From the NCBI GenBank assembly GCA_020721225.1, contig DYNE01000003.1:1-64000 (forward strand): a stretch of 64,000 nt of DNA, in the 5' to 3' direction. Shown in pieces: positions 9,436 through 18,745 of the stretch. The notes under the pieces are model-generated. The model did not search any database and had not been told where the DNA came from. It saw only the letters and a program-made list of their open reading frames with translations. The number at the start of each line of letters is the position of its first letter. Positions within the stretch are counted from its first letter, which is position 1. Both the position numbers and the translations under genes were made by a program. Origin of the DNA: Pelodictyon luteolum. Its GTDB lineage: Bacteria > Bacteroidota > Chlorobiia > Chlorobiales > Chlorobiaceae.

Positions 9436-11646
9436 TTACTGATTTTCCTGGTTGTTTTCTTGAGGCGCGCCGTTGGCCGCATCTGTTTCGACCGCTTTCA
9501 TGGAGAGAGCGAAGCGGGTTTTGCCGGTACGGGGATCCTTGCGGACATCGACCAGCTTGACCTTTATCCGGTCGCCGATTTTAAGATGGTCGCTCACTTT
9601 TGCGACCCGCTCGGTTGCCGATATTTCCGAGATGTGTACAAGTCCATCGGTTTTCGGAAGAAATTCAACAAAGGCGCCAAGTTCGTCGCGGACGTCGCGC
9701 ACTTTGCCGAGGTAGGTGGTGCCTACTTCGGGTTTGGCCAGGAGGGTCTTTATCGTGGCCAGGGCAGCGTGGGTGCCTTCTACGCTTGAGCAGGCAATGG
9801 TCACGGTTCCGTCATCCTCGATATTGATTTCCGCTCCGGTCTCTTCGGTGATGCTGCGGATGGTTTCTCCGCCCTTGCCGATAATGAGGCCGATGGCGTC
9901 AACCGGTACCTGTATGGTCGTTAGCCTCGGGGCGAATTGCGCAAGCTCAACGCGGGCGGAGGGAATAGCCTCCTCCATTTTGTCGAGAATGTGCAGACGT
10001 CCCCTGCGCGCCTGTTCGAGAGCGCTTTCGAGAATGTGGTAATCCAGTCCGTCGATCTTGATGTCCATCTGGCAGGCGGTAATGCCGTCGCGGGTGCCGG
10101 ATACCTTGAAATCCATATCGCCGAGATGATCTTCGTTGCCGAGAATATCCGAAAGGACCGCATAGTTGGAACCTTCCTTGATAAGCCCCATGGCTATGCC
10201 GGAAACCGGTTTTCTTATAGGAACGCCGCCGTCCATAAGTGCAAGGGTTCCGCCGCATACCGAGGCCATCGATGAAGAGCCGTTCGATTCGAGAATGTCG
10301 GAAACGATTCTTACGGTGTAGGGGAACTCCTGTTCAGGAGGAGCAACCATTTTAATGGCCCGTTCGGCAAGATTTCCGTGACCGATCTCCCTGCGGCCGG
10401 TACTTCCTATTCTTCCGGTTTCGCCGACTGAAAATGGCGGGAAGTTGTAGTGGAGCATGAACTTCTTGTCGGCGTTGTTCGTCAGGTTATCGACTGACTG
10501 TGCGTCTTTTTTTGTGCCGAGGGTAATGGTGACAAGCGCCTGGGTCTCTCCTCTGGTAAAGAGCGCCGAGCCGTGGGCTCTCGGGATGATGCCGAGTTCG
10601 ATGCTTATCGGCCGAACCTCTTCGAGGGTTCTTCCGTCAAGGCGTTTTGCGTCGTCAAGAATCATGTGGCGCATGACTTTCTTTTCTACCGCATGAATCT
10701 GCTCGTCAATGATATGTTCGTTCAGGCAGAGCGCTTTGGAAGGATCGGCCTGAAGCTCTTCGGGGCTGATGGCCGCTTTGAAGTGCTCGACGGTTGACTG
10801 TATGATCTCCCGATAGATGGCGGCGGTCTGTTCGGCGCGCTCTTCCTTTCTGAGCGGGGTATAGGCAAGTTCCCGGAGCCGGGTTTCGCAGAGTTCGCGG
10901 ACAAGGTCGGTGAGCTCTGAAGGAATGACTGTCGGGGCAAAGGGGCGGGCAGGTTTTGCAACTTCCGCCGCGATCTCGTTCTGGAGCGCGCAGAGCCTGC
11001 GGATGGCATCGTGACCGAACTTGATGGCGTCAAGCATCTCGGCCTCGGAGATCTCTTTCATCTCGCCTTCGAGCATGCAGATGGTATCGGTTGTTCCGCC
11101 GATACAGATATCGAGATCGCTGCTTACCAGCTCGTTGACATCGGGGTTGATAATGAATTTGCCGTTGATTCTTCCCACCCTGACTTCGGACATCGCGTTA
11201 TGGAAGGGGATATCGGAGACCATGATGGCTGCCGATGCGGCCAGTCCGCCGAGTACGTCGGCATCATTGATCTGGTCGGAAGAGATAACCGTTACGATGA
11301 TCTGGGTCTCGAAGAGGTAGCCGTCAGGAAAGAGCGGTCTGAGAGCGCGGTCGATCAGTCTTGCCGAGAGAATCTCTTTTTCGGAGGGGCGGCTTTCACG
11401 CTTGAAGAAGCCTCCGGGAAACTTGCCCGCAGCAGAATATTTTTCGCGGTATTCAACCTGGAGCGGAAAGTAGTCCTGATTCGGAGGGGGCGTTTTTTTG
11501 CTTGATACAACCGTTGCCAGCACCATGGTGTCGCCAAGGCGGACAACTACGGAGCCGTCGGCCTGTTTTGCCATTTTACCGGTTTCGATAGAGATTATTT
11601 TTCCCTGGCCAAGATCAATAGCTTTGTTGATAATCATGGAAATCAT
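9436..11646 (-). CDS. pnp: polyribonucleotide nucleotidyltransferase
   Basis: This 736-residue protein is a phosphorolytic 3'-5' exoribonuclease of the RNA degradosome. It has two RNase PH cores; the second includes [23 protein letters not shown] domain ([20 protein letters not shown]) begins near residue 565, and an S1 domain ([20 protein letters not shown]) comes after it, with an acidic and Gln/Asn-rich tail. Length is normal. Translation could start at either of two nearby ATGs (11646 or 11637). A good terminator follows, so it appears monocistronic. Confidence 0.97.
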   Translation of the reverse strand: MISMIINKAIDLGQGKIISIETGKMAKQADGSVVVRLGDTMVLATVVSSKKTPPPNQDYFPLQVEYREKYSAAGKFPGGFFKRESRPSEKEILSARLIDRALRPLFPDGYLFETQIIVTVISSDQINDADVLGGLAASAAIMVSDIPFHNAMSEVRVGRINGKFIINPDVNELVSSDLDICIGGTTDTICMLEGEMKEISEAEMLDAIKFGHDAIRRLCALQNEIAAEVAKPARPFAPTVIPSELTDLVRELCETRLRELAYTPLRKEERAEQTAAIYREIIQSTVEHFKAAISPEELQADPSKALCLNEHIIDEQIHAVEKKVMRHMILDDAKRLDGRTLEEVRPISIELGIIPRAHGSALFTRGETQALVTITLGTKKDAQSVDNLTNNADKKFMLHYNFPPFSVGETGRIGSTGRREIGHGNLAERAIKMVAPPEQEFPYTVRIVSDILESNGSSSMASVCGGTLALMDGGVPIRKPVSGIAMGLIKEGSNYAVLSDILGNEDHLGDMDFKVSGTRDGITACQMDIKIDGLDYHILESALEQARRGRLHILDKMEEAIPSARVELAQFAPRLTTIQVPVDAIGLIIGKGGETIRSITEETGAEINIEDDGTVTIACSSVEGTHAALATIKTLLAKPEVGTTYLGKVRDVRDELGAFVEFLPKTDGLVHISEISATERVAKVSDHLKIGDRIKVKLVDVRKDPRTGKTRFALSMKAVETDAANGAPQENNQENQ

Positions 11647-11735
11647 TTGAAATTAATGGTAAAAGAAATCTGCTTTCGGGTGCTTTTTATGCTCTTCTTT
11701 TCCTGGCAGTTGAGCAGAAAAACAATCAATCCTGT

Positions 11736-11765
11736 AATATAATATAAAAAAGAGTTTCACGGCAA
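11736..11765 (-). promoter_or_regulatory. candidate sigma-70-type promoter of pnp
   Basis: Read on the minus strand, TTGCCG (11765-11760) and TATATT (11741-11736) are separated by 18 nt and lie about 90 bp upstream of the pnp start. This is a pattern match only. Confidence 0.3.
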
Positions 11766-11785
11766 TCAGCCTCTTCCGCACCTCC

Positions 11786-12637
11786 TCAGGTTGTAAATCT
11801 CCGGTTATCGATAAGGCGCACCGTTCCGGCGTAGGCGGCAATCAGCAGGCGGTACTCCCTTGCAGGCTCGGCAGTTTCTGCCGTCATAAAATCATTGTCA
11901 TGAACAAAACAGACATAGTCCGGTCTGCATTCGGGTTCCCCGGCGATCATCCGTTCGATTTCTCCGGCAATAGCCGCAAGATCGGTTCTGCCGGCTGCAA
12001 GTTCTTTTTCTGCATGGAGTATCCCCCTGAAGAGAACCGTCGCGGATTCCCGCTGCTCTTTCGATAGATAGATGTTTCGTGAACTGACGGCAAGGCCGTT
12101 TTCCTCGCGTACGATCGGCGCTCCGATAATGCGGACGTCGAGGTTCAGGTCGCGGACAAGACGGTTGATGACGGCAAGCTGCTGGGCGTCCTTTTCTCCG
12201 AACAGGGCGATATGGGGTTTGGTGATATGCAGCAGTTTTGTGACTACGGTCACGACGCCGTTGAAGTGTCCGGGACGTTTCATCCCTTCGAGACCTTCCG
12301 CTACTGCTCCCGTCTGCACCGTTGTCTGAAAACCTTCGGGATAGATCGCTTCGGGCGAGGGGGCGAACAGGTAATCGACACCGGCGGCTTTTGCGTGTGA
12401 CGCATCGAGTTCAAAGGGTCTGGGGTAGCGATGGAAATCCTCGTCCGGTCCGAACTGTTTCGGATTGACGAATATGGTGAGGATCACGGTTCCTGCAAGA
12501 GATCGAGCCTGTTTGACCAGGCTGAGATGACCTTCATGGAGGGCCCCCATGGTCATGACAACCGCAATGAGCTGACGGTTAAGGCGAAGTTTTTCGACGA
12601 CAGCCTGCATCTGGCAGGGTTCAGTGATGATCTGCAT
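11786..12637 (-). CDS. panC: pantothenate synthetase
   Basis: This 283-residue enzyme joins pantoate and beta-alanine with ATP, the last step to pantothenate and so to CoA. It shows [15 protein letters not shown] near residue 30 (HIGH-like), [32 protein letters not shown] and SSRNIYLS, all standard PanC motifs. The start is set at [10 protein letters not shown] (12637), because the longer open frame adds a stretch unlike the family. That start lies 17 bp inside rsmI, so the two genes are probably translated together from one mRNA. Confidence 0.95.
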   Translation of the reverse strand: MQIITEPCQMQAVVEKLRLNRQLIAVVMTMGALHEGHLSLVKQARSLAGTVILTIFVNPKQFGPDEDFHRYPRPFELDASHAKAAGVDYLFAPSPEAIYPEGFQTTVQTGAVAEGLEGMKRPGHFNGVVTVVTKLLHITKPHIALFGEKDAQQLAVINRLVRDLNLDVRIIGAPIVREENGLAVSSRNIYLSKEQRESATVLFRGILHAEKELAAGRTDLAAIAGEIERMIAGEPECRPDYVCFVHDNDFMTAETAEPAREYRLLIAAYAGTVRLIDNRRFTT

Positions 12638-13373
12638 GTTGCTCGTACTTGTTGGGTAAGGTGTTTTTGGCTGTATTTTTGCTGTTTGCCGGATGAACGA
12701 CCACAACAAACTCTCCCCGTATTTTTTCGTCAGGGAGTTGTTCTCTTATGTTTTCGACAGATCCGGAAAGGTACTCTTCGTGAATTTTTGTCATCTCCCG
12801 GGCAATGAATATCTCCGCATCGGGAAGATGCGCGGCGAGTTCATCGAGCAGCTTCTTTATTCGGTAAGGGGACTCGTAAAGCACGAAGGTCATGCCGAGC
12901 GACGACAGGTATTCCAGACGGCTTTGTCTCCCTTTTTTGTGGGGAAGAAAGCCGGCAAAGAGAAAACTGCTTACCGGCAGAGGGCAGACGGAGAGTGCTG
13001 CCGTCAGGGCACTCGGTCCCGGAATGGGTAGAACGGTGAACCCTTTTTCTCTGAGCGTGCGAACCATGAGATATCCAGGGTCGCTGATGACCGGCGTTCC
13101 CGCATCGGTAATGAGCGATACATCCAGCCCTTCTTCAAGCAGTCGGGCGATGCGGCTGATTGCCGCCGGTTCGTTGAAGTCGTGGTAACTGACCAGCTGT
13201 TTTCCGGTAATACCGAAATGCCGCAGAAGAATAGAGGCTCTCCGGGTGTCTTCGCAGGCGATCGCTTCTGAATTTTCGAGTGTTTTTATGGCTCTCAGGG
13301 TAATATCGTCGAGGTTGCCGAGTGGCGTCGCAACCACATAGAGCGTTCCGCTATGTTTGTGTTCAGAAGGCAA
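12621..13373 (-). CDS. rsmI: 16S rRNA (cytidine1402-2'-O)-methyltransferase
   Basis: This 250-residue SAM-dependent methyltransferase of the tetrapyrrole-methylase fold modifies C1402 of 16S rRNA. It begins [17 protein letters not shown] and has [16 protein letters not shown] and [13 protein letters not shown]; all are diagnostic for RsmI. The C-terminal 20 residues are poorly conserved and overlap the panC start by 17 bp. It is transcribed away from the oligopeptide ABC ATPase gene; the 98-bp gap must hold both promoters, and a TATAAT hexamer lies at 13432-13437 for the plus-strand gene. Confidence 0.95.
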   Translation of the reverse strand: MPSEHKHSGTLYVVATPLGNLDDITLRAIKTLENSEAIACEDTRRASILLRHFGITGKQLVSYHDFNEPAAISRIARLLEEGLDVSLITDAGTPVISDPGYLMVRTLREKGFTVLPIPGPSALTAALSVCPLPVSSFLFAGFLPHKKGRQSRLEYLSSLGMTFVLYESPYRIKKLLDELAAHLPDAEIFIAREMTKIHEEYLSGSVENIREQLPDEKIRGEFVVVVHPANSKNTAKNTLPNKYEQHADHH

Positions 13374-13471
13374 AATAGTAAAGACAGGGTTGCATGTCAG
13401 GTTTCTTATGGAAGTTTCGGCATGCTTTTAGTATAATAATAAAAATATGATAAACAGCTATTTCGGTAACG

Positions 13472-14455
13472 ATGAACCCACAGCATCAGCTCCTCTCGGC
13501 AAAGGATATTTTCGTTCATTTTCCGCTTAAATCAGGGGGAGCGTCGGGTAAGGCGCGACGGGTGAGTGCCGTTAACGGGGTTTCGTTCGAGGTGAACAAA
13601 GGCGAAACCCTCGGTCTTGTCGGCGAGTCGGGATGCGGGAAAACAACTCTCGGCAGGGCACTCGTTCGTATCGGGCACGGGGTAGTCGGCGGAACGGTGG
13701 TGTTTGACGGCAGGGAGATATCCTCGTTGAGCAACCGCGCCTTCGGTCCTTTGCGCAAAGAGATGCAGATGATTTTTCAGGATCCCTTCGGTTCGCTCAA
13801 TCCCAGGCTGACCATCGGTCAGACGATTGCCGAGGTGCTTGTTGTTCACCGGCTTGCAAAAGGCGAGGCGGCCCGCAAAAAAACCCTTGAGCTGCTTGAT
13901 ATTGTCGGGTTGAACAGCGAGTATGCCGACCGGTACCCCCATGAGTTTTCAGGAGGGCAGCGGCAGCGGGTGGGCATCGCGAGAGCACTGGCGGTGAATC
14001 CGTCCTTTATCATCTGCGATGAACCGGTATCCGCTCTCGATGTTTCGATACAGTCGCAGATCATCAACCTCCTGAAAGATCTCCAGCGGGATTTCGGGCT
14101 TACCTATCTTTTTATCGCTCACGATCTTTCGGTTGTCGAATACATTTCGGACCGCGTAGCGGTGATGTATCTGGGAAAAATCGTCGAGATCACCTCATCG
14201 CAGGAACTCTACGCCAATCCCAAACATCCCTACACGCGCGCCTTGCTTTCTTCCATACCTGTTCCGGAGCCTGACGGAAAAAAAGAACGGATTCTTCTCA
14301 AAGGGGATCTTCCGGGCCCGATGCATATCCCTTCGGGCTGCAGCTTTCATCCGCGTTGTCCGGTTGCGAAGCCGGAGTGCAGCAAGAGAGAGCCCCGGCT
14401 GTTGCCGCTCGACGGGAACGATGCCCATCGGGTGAGTTGTCTGCTCTATGAGTGA
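13472..14455 (+). CDS. oligopeptide/dipeptide ABC transporter ATPase (OppF/DppF-like)
   Basis: This 327-residue cytoplasmic ATPase has Walker A GESGCGKTTLG, signature SGGQRQRVGIARAL and Walker B FIICDEPVSALDVS. Its C-terminal oligopeptide/dipeptide extension has a cysteine cluster (CSFHPRCPVAKPEC) typical of OppD/OppF. It probably energises peptide uptake. Only one ATPase gene is here, and no permease is adjacent. A matching binding lipoprotein and permease lie 14.5-17 kb downstream (28933-31695), so the transporter appears split across loci. Confidence 0.92.
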   Translation: MNPQHQLLSAKDIFVHFPLKSGGASGKARRVSAVNGVSFEVNKGETLGLVGESGCGKTTLGRALVRIGHGVVGGTVVFDGREISSLSNRAFGPLRKEMQMIFQDPFGSLNPRLTIGQTIAEVLVVHRLAKGEAARKKTLELLDIVGLNSEYADRYPHEFSGGQRQRVGIARALAVNPSFIICDEPVSALDVSIQSQIINLLKDLQRDFGLTYLFIAHDLSVVEYISDRVAVMYLGKIVEITSSQELYANPKHPYTRALLSSIPVPEPDGKKERILLKGDLPGPMHIPSGCSFHPRCPVAKPECSKREPRLLPLDGNDAHRVSCLLYE

Positions 14456-14520
14456 GTGTTTTTTTTCGCTGTTTGCGCCGGCTTTTTGTCATTGAACCAT
14501 AGATACCATTATCTGATACC

Positions 14521-16314
14521 ATGAAAGGAAAAAGTTGTCTGCGTACGGGATGTTTTGTGTTTGTGCTTGTGCCGGTGATTATTGCGGTTCTGTTTTTTGC
14601 GTTTTTCCGTTCATCGCACGATCTTCCCGATCGTTTTGTTCTGCGGGTGCCTCTTGGCGGATCGCTGGAGGAGAGAATCGCGGAATCCTCGCCGGTTCCC
14701 TATCTCATGCAGGACGAATCCCTGTCGTTTCAGGATCTGCTTTTCATGTTCAACCAGGCTGCGGGCGATAAGCGCATAGATACGGTACTGCTTGAAATCG
14801 GCGGAGTGCGTACCTCTCCGGCCAAAATCACCGAACTGAGGCAGGCTATCGAGAAAGTCCGCGCCGGCGGACGGAAAGTCATCGCGTATTTGCATTCGGC
14901 AGAGGACAGCGACTATCTGCTGGCTTCCGCCTGCGACTCGGTCGTCGTCGAACGAGGCGGTTATCTTCTGCTTGACGGGCTCAAGGCCGAATCGCTCTAC
15001 TATACGACTCCGCTCGGCAGGATCGGCGTTACTTTTCAGGCAGCGCAGTGGAAGGAGTACAAAAGCGGGGTTGAGCCTTATACCAGAACGGCAGCAAGTC
15101 CCGAATATATCGAGCAGATCAACGCCCTGCTTGACGACGTCTATGCCGATTATATCGGGTACGTTTCAAAAAGGCGCGGTATCAGTCGCGACTCGCTTGA
15201 ATCGGTCATTAACAATGTCGCGCTTGTCCCTGCCGCGAAGGCGGTCAAGCTTGGTCTTGCCGATGGTGTCGCTACGATCTGGGAGCTGAAACGCTCGATA
15301 GCCCGCAGGATAAGCGGCAAGGAGCCGGAGGAGAACGACAGGCTGTTCGTTCAGGCAGACAGATATCGCGAAACGCTCGACTGGCCGGTAAAGGCTTCGG
15401 GCAGCGAGGCTGTTGCCGTGATCACGCTTTCAGGCCCGATTGTCCGCAGTGTCGGCAGTTCTGCCATGAGCGTTGATGAGGGTACCGATGTCGGCATGCT
15501 TCGCCGTTCTCTTGACGCGGCTCTTGCCGATAAAGAGGTCAAGGCGCTTGTTTTGCGTATCGACAGTCCCGGAGGGGATGCGCTTGCTTCTTCCGATATG
15601 CTGCAGATGCTTGATTCGGCGGCGGTAAAGAAACCGCTTGTCGTGTCGATGTCGGGCATTGCCGCATCGGGAGGCTACATGGCGGCGCTGGCCGGGAGGG
15701 AAGTGTATGCGATGCCGCTTACCGTTACTGGTTCCATAGGCGTTTACGCGCTCAAGCCCGATATAAGCGAGCTTGCGCGGAAAGCCGGCCTCGGACGCGA
15801 TGTGGTTACGCGGGGGCGTTTTGCCGATGCCAATACGGTGTTCAAGCCCCTTGAAGGCGAAGCATACGAGAAATTTATCAGCGCTTCCGGCGATATATAC
15901 CTCGATTTCATCGGCAAGGTCGCGGCATCACGGAAGATGTCTGTTGCCGCGGTCGATTCGGTAGCCGGAGGTCGGGTCTGGACCGGCAGGCAGGCGAAAC
16001 AGAAAGGGCTTGTCGATCATGCGGGAGGACTTTTTGCGGCGGTCAGGGCGGCTCAGCGACTTGCAGGGATGGACAAGTCGAAACAGCCGCGGATTCTGCT
16101 CTATCCGGAACAGAAAAGCTGGTTTCAGATGCTTCTGGAAGGCAACCCTGAAGGTATTGTCGGCAGTCTGGAGCGGATGGCCATGAGAAGGGTGCTGCAT
16201 GAGGTTGCGCCGCAGTCGCCTTACAGCGCCATGCTTCGCATGCACGAGATGCTGATGCGGAGCGGAGAGGTGGAGATGCTTGCCGCCATGCCCTGCGAAA
16301 TCATCATCCGCTGA
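14521..16314 (+). CDS. sppA: signal peptide peptidase SppA, long (67K) type
   Basis: This 597-residue membrane-anchored serine protease degrades cleaved signal peptides. An N-terminal membrane segment (about residues 10-27) is followed by two related protease domains. The catalytic Ser is in SGIAASGGYMAALA near residue 387, and the general-base Lys is expected within WKEYKSGVEPYTR in the first domain. RIDSPGGDALASSDM is the substrate-binding strand. Length and two-domain form match the long E. coli type rather than short bacterial SppA. It lies 65 bp after the ABC ATPase gene and could share its transcript. Confidence 0.95.
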   Translation: MKGKSCLRTGCFVFVLVPVIIAVLFFAFFRSSHDLPDRFVLRVPLGGSLEERIAESSPVPYLMQDESLSFQDLLFMFNQAAGDKRIDTVLLEIGGVRTSPAKITELRQAIEKVRAGGRKVIAYLHSAEDSDYLLASACDSVVVERGGYLLLDGLKAESLYYTTPLGRIGVTFQAAQWKEYKSGVEPYTRTAASPEYIEQINALLDDVYADYIGYVSKRRGISRDSLESVINNVALVPAAKAVKLGLADGVATIWELKRSIARRISGKEPEENDRLFVQADRYRETLDWPVKASGSEAVAVITLSGPIVRSVGSSAMSVDEGTDVGMLRRSLDAALADKEVKALVLRIDSPGGDALASSDMLQMLDSAAVKKPLVVSMSGIAASGGYMAALAGREVYAMPLTVTGSIGVYALKPDISELARKAGLGRDVVTRGRFADANTVFKPLEGEAYEKFISASGDIYLDFIGKVAASRKMSVAAVDSVAGGRVWTGRQAKQKGLVDHAGGLFAAVRAAQRLAGMDKSKQPRILLYPEQKSWFQMLLEGNPEGIVGSLERMAMRRVLHEVAPQSPYSAMLRMHEMLMRSGEVEMLAAMPCEIIIR

Positions 16315-16324
16315 CGGGCGGGGT

Positions 16325-16360
16325 CTCCTGCGGAAACGGCAATCGGCTTTTCCGCAGGAG
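16325..16360. terminator. hairpin between convergent sppA and porin genes
   Basis: Perfect 12-bp arms ctcctgcggaaa (16325-16336) and its complement (16349-16360) enclose a 12-nt loop. The hairpin lies in the 63-bp space between two convergent genes and could serve both, but neither side has a good T run. Confidence 0.5.
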
Positions 16361-16377
16361 GCGTTGGTTCATGAGGT

Positions 16378-17706
16378 TCAGAATTTGTAGGTCATCGAGC
16401 TCTGCGCCCTGAATGCATCGCTGTCGGGGGCGTTTTTATAATCCGTGTTCCATTTTGAAAGCTGCAGGCCAAAAATGAAGTTCGGCGTGATCTGGTTCAC
16501 ATAACTGGCGAACAGTGAGCGGTTTGCCGAACGGGCGTTGTCGGCAAGATCGCCGTCCTCCGGATCGTCGATACCGCCTCCGATACTGAGCGCCACGGCA
16601 GGGGAGTATGCGTACCTGAGTGCAGCCCATCCTCCGCTCGACCTGATTTCCTCAGGTTCCGCACCTTTTGCGTTGACGCCTTGAAAGATCCCTCCCGCAT
16701 AGTCATCGAGGTTCGATCCGGTGAAATACTCTCCTGCCAACAGTAATTTCGAGGAGACGGGGAGCAGGAGTTCCAGATTGCAGGACCATGAGGGCAGAGT
16801 GAGGTGCGTATTGTTAAGGTCGCTGTCCCACTCCTCCTGGCCGTAGTGGCCCGAAACGGCGATGGTCGCCGGTTTGCCCTCAGCAATCAGCGGAGCGGAG
16901 AGCGCAATGCGACCCTGCACGGTCGGCATTGCGGCGTCTTTACCGGTATCGATGCCCAGCGAATTTTTCTCCCCGATGCTTCTTGATGCGGCTGCGGCGA
17001 TTTCCAGACGGCTCTGTTCGGCAACGCTGAACCCTTTTGTCAACCGGAGCTGCGGATGGCGCATGCCGATATTGCCCGATGCCCACATGAGGCCGGGGTC
17101 GTCGACGAACGGTATCAGGGATGAGACAAGATCCCAGGTCTGGCCCGCTATGATGCTGAAATCCGAAGCCGGCCAGTACGCCTTGAGGTAGCCGTGCCGC
17201 AGCCGGGGGTTGAGGTTGTTTTCCGTGCCGCCGCCGAGAAAATCAAGTTCGATATTGCCCGAAAGCTTAAGGTTTTCGCTGTCCGGCCCGCTGAGGTTGA
17301 TGCCAAGCCTCGTGGCTCCAGCGGTGAGGTTCCATTCGCCGTCGTTATCGCCGCCCTGTACAGGCTGTGCCCAGAGGGCGATATTGCCGGGGTAGATCTG
17401 TCCGGTATCGTACGATGCGTCGAAGCGGGCGAATCCGTAGAGCTGCGCTCTTACTCCCGAAGCGGTGGTTACCGCAATGCCCGTCGGCGGCGCGGGTTTT
17501 GCGGTCTGAGCGGCCGGAGGGACCGCCACTGCGGCAGCCGGCGCCTGGGCTGGCGTTGTCTGCCGGACAAGTGTTTTCAGTTCGGCAAGTTCCTTTTCGA
17601 GCCGGATAACCCTTTCTTCGAGGGTTTCGGCAGCCGTAGCCGCCGGAGGTGCCAGCAGCAGGCCTGCCAGCATGAGCGCATACGGAAGGGCGCGTTTCCT
17701 GTTCAT
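16378..17706 (-). CDS. DcaP-like outer-membrane porin with coiled-coil N-terminus
   Basis: This 442-residue protein starts at MNRKRALPYALMLAGLLL, a clear signal peptide ending near ATAAE. A short heptad-like segment follows (LEERVIRLEKELAELKTLV), then an Ala/Pro/Gln linker. The rest is beta-strand-rich, beginning VRAQLYGFARFDASYD and ending in an aromatic residue (SSMTYKF), as in trimeric DcaP-type porins. The coiled coil probably mediates trimerisation on the periplasmic side. The solute is unknown. The longer open frame upstream has no signal peptide and is rejected. Confidence 0.85.
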   Translation of the reverse strand: MNRKRALPYALMLAGLLLAPPAATAAETLEERVIRLEKELAELKTLVRQTTPAQAPAAAVAVPPAAQTAKPAPPTGIAVTTASGVRAQLYGFARFDASYDTGQIYPGNIALWAQPVQGGDNDGEWNLTAGATRLGINLSGPDSENLKLSGNIELDFLGGGTENNLNPRLRHGYLKAYWPASDFSIIAGQTWDLVSSLIPFVDDPGLMWASGNIGMRHPQLRLTKGFSVAEQSRLEIAAAASRSIGEKNSLGIDTGKDAAMPTVQGRIALSAPLIAEGKPATIAVSGHYGQEEWDSDLNNTHLTLPSWSCNLELLLPVSSKLLLAGEYFTGSNLDDYAGGIFQGVNAKGAEPEEIRSSGGWAALRYAYSPAVALSIGGGIDDPEDGDLADNARSANRSLFASYVNQITPNFIFGLQLSKWNTDYKNAPDSDAFRAQSSMTYKF

Positions 17707-17976
17707 GGATGTGTGTGCTTTCAATGGTTTGTTGCTTCGGATGCAGGTTGCAGGAAAAACCTGAATATACATCCCGGAGGGGAAACCCCGGAACAGGGAA
17801 ATTGACAGAGCGGTTGTTTGTGTGGCGGTACAGAGGCAAAGAGTGATGCCGGAAGAATTTCTTGTTAAGGCAATCGGTTTTTTACCAAGAGCAAATGTTC
17901 TCATTAACGGATCACATCATGGCTTGGGAACTTCCGGGATGTTCTTTATGTTTGTATAACTGTAGCTACTTTGTGG

Positions 17977-18007
17977 TTACAATTATATATTGAAGTGCAA
18001 TATATTG
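17977..18007. promoter_or_regulatory. candidate operator of the RelB/YafQ-type pair
   Basis: An AT-rich inverted repeat (tatattg, 5-nt spacer, caatata) lies about 40-55 bp upstream of the antitoxin start at 18043. RelB/DinJ antitoxins bind such repeats to repress their operon. The assignment is by position only. Confidence 0.35.
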
Positions 18008-18042
18008 AAATTAACTAAAGTGTTTATATATAAGTTTTTAAT

Positions 18043-18306
18043 ATGATTATTAACTCTGTTGTGCGAGCAAGAATTGATCAGGATACCAAGGATGAGGCAG
18101 CTGTAATTCTTGCTGCTATGGGATTGACAATGTCCGATGCCGTGAGGTTGCTGATGAAAAAAATTGTTGCGGAAAAAGCATTTCCATTTAATCCGCTTAT
18201 TCCTAATAACGAAACAATTCAGGCCATTAAAGAGGCTAGGGCAGGAAATACGCGCACTATCGGATCGGTGGATGAACTTTTCAAAGAACTTAATGAGGAC
18301 GATTAA
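18043..18306 (+). CDS. RelB/DinJ-family antitoxin
   Basis: This 87-residue protein begins with the ribbon-helix-helix pattern VVRARIDQDTKDEAAVILAAMGL. The helix TMSDAVRLLMKKIVAEKAFPF that follows is characteristic of RelB/DinJ antitoxins. The C-terminal half (SVDELFKELNEDD) is acidic and would wrap around the toxin. Its 3' end overlaps the YafQ-type gene by 14 bp, as usual for such pairs. The antitoxin would both neutralise the toxin and repress the operon. Confidence 0.92.
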   Translation: MIINSVVRARIDQDTKDEAAVILAAMGLTMSDAVRLLMKKIVAEKAFPFNPLIPNNETIQAIKEARAGNTRTIGSVDELFKELNEDD

Positions 18307-18574
18307 ACGAACATCAAATTTCAAAAGTGATTATAAACGAGAAAAAAAAGGGCGTCATGGAAAAAAACTGGAAGAATTGTTGAAAGCCGTTATCAATCTT
18401 TTGGTAGAAGATAAAGACGTGCCACAAAACCTTTTTGATCACCCACTGGGTGGGAAATGGAAGGATTGTCGGGATTGCCATATAAAGCCGGATCTTGTGC
18501 TAATTTATCGAAAACCTGATGATGAAACCATTGATTTGGTTCGTCTTGGTCCGCATAGCGAGTTAGGGCTATAA
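18293..18574 (+). CDS. YafQ/RelE-type mRNA interferase toxin
   Basis: This 93-residue basic protein begins MRTIKRTSNFKSDYKREKKG. It carries HPLGGKWKDCRDCHIKPDLVL and ends LVRLGPHSEL, the conserved YafQ core with its active-site histidine near the end. YafQ proteins cleave mRNA on the ribosome. The ATG at 18293 overlaps the antitoxin gene by 14 bp and gives the standard length. Composition is more AT-rich than the flanking genes, which suits horizontal gain. Confidence 0.92.
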   Translation: MRTIKRTSNFKSDYKREKKGRHGKKLEELLKAVINLLVEDKDVPQNLFDHPLGGKWKDCRDCHIKPDLVLIYRKPDDETIDLVRLGPHSELGL

Positions 18575-18745
18575 GGGCTTGATGGTATTGTGTTTATCTC
18601 GAATAACGGTGGATTTCAATCTTCGACCCTGGATATAGAGTTTTTTTCTGGCCTCCTTTGGAGGTGAGCGCGAATAACGTCATCGCTCTCTTTTTGAAAT
18701 AATCACAGTCAGCAAAAGAATTTATTATGACTATCCGTAACGTGT

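Noticed and set aside
17707..17904. Longer N-terminus for the porin
   Set aside because: A normal signal peptide starts at 17706; the extension would put it inside the protein.
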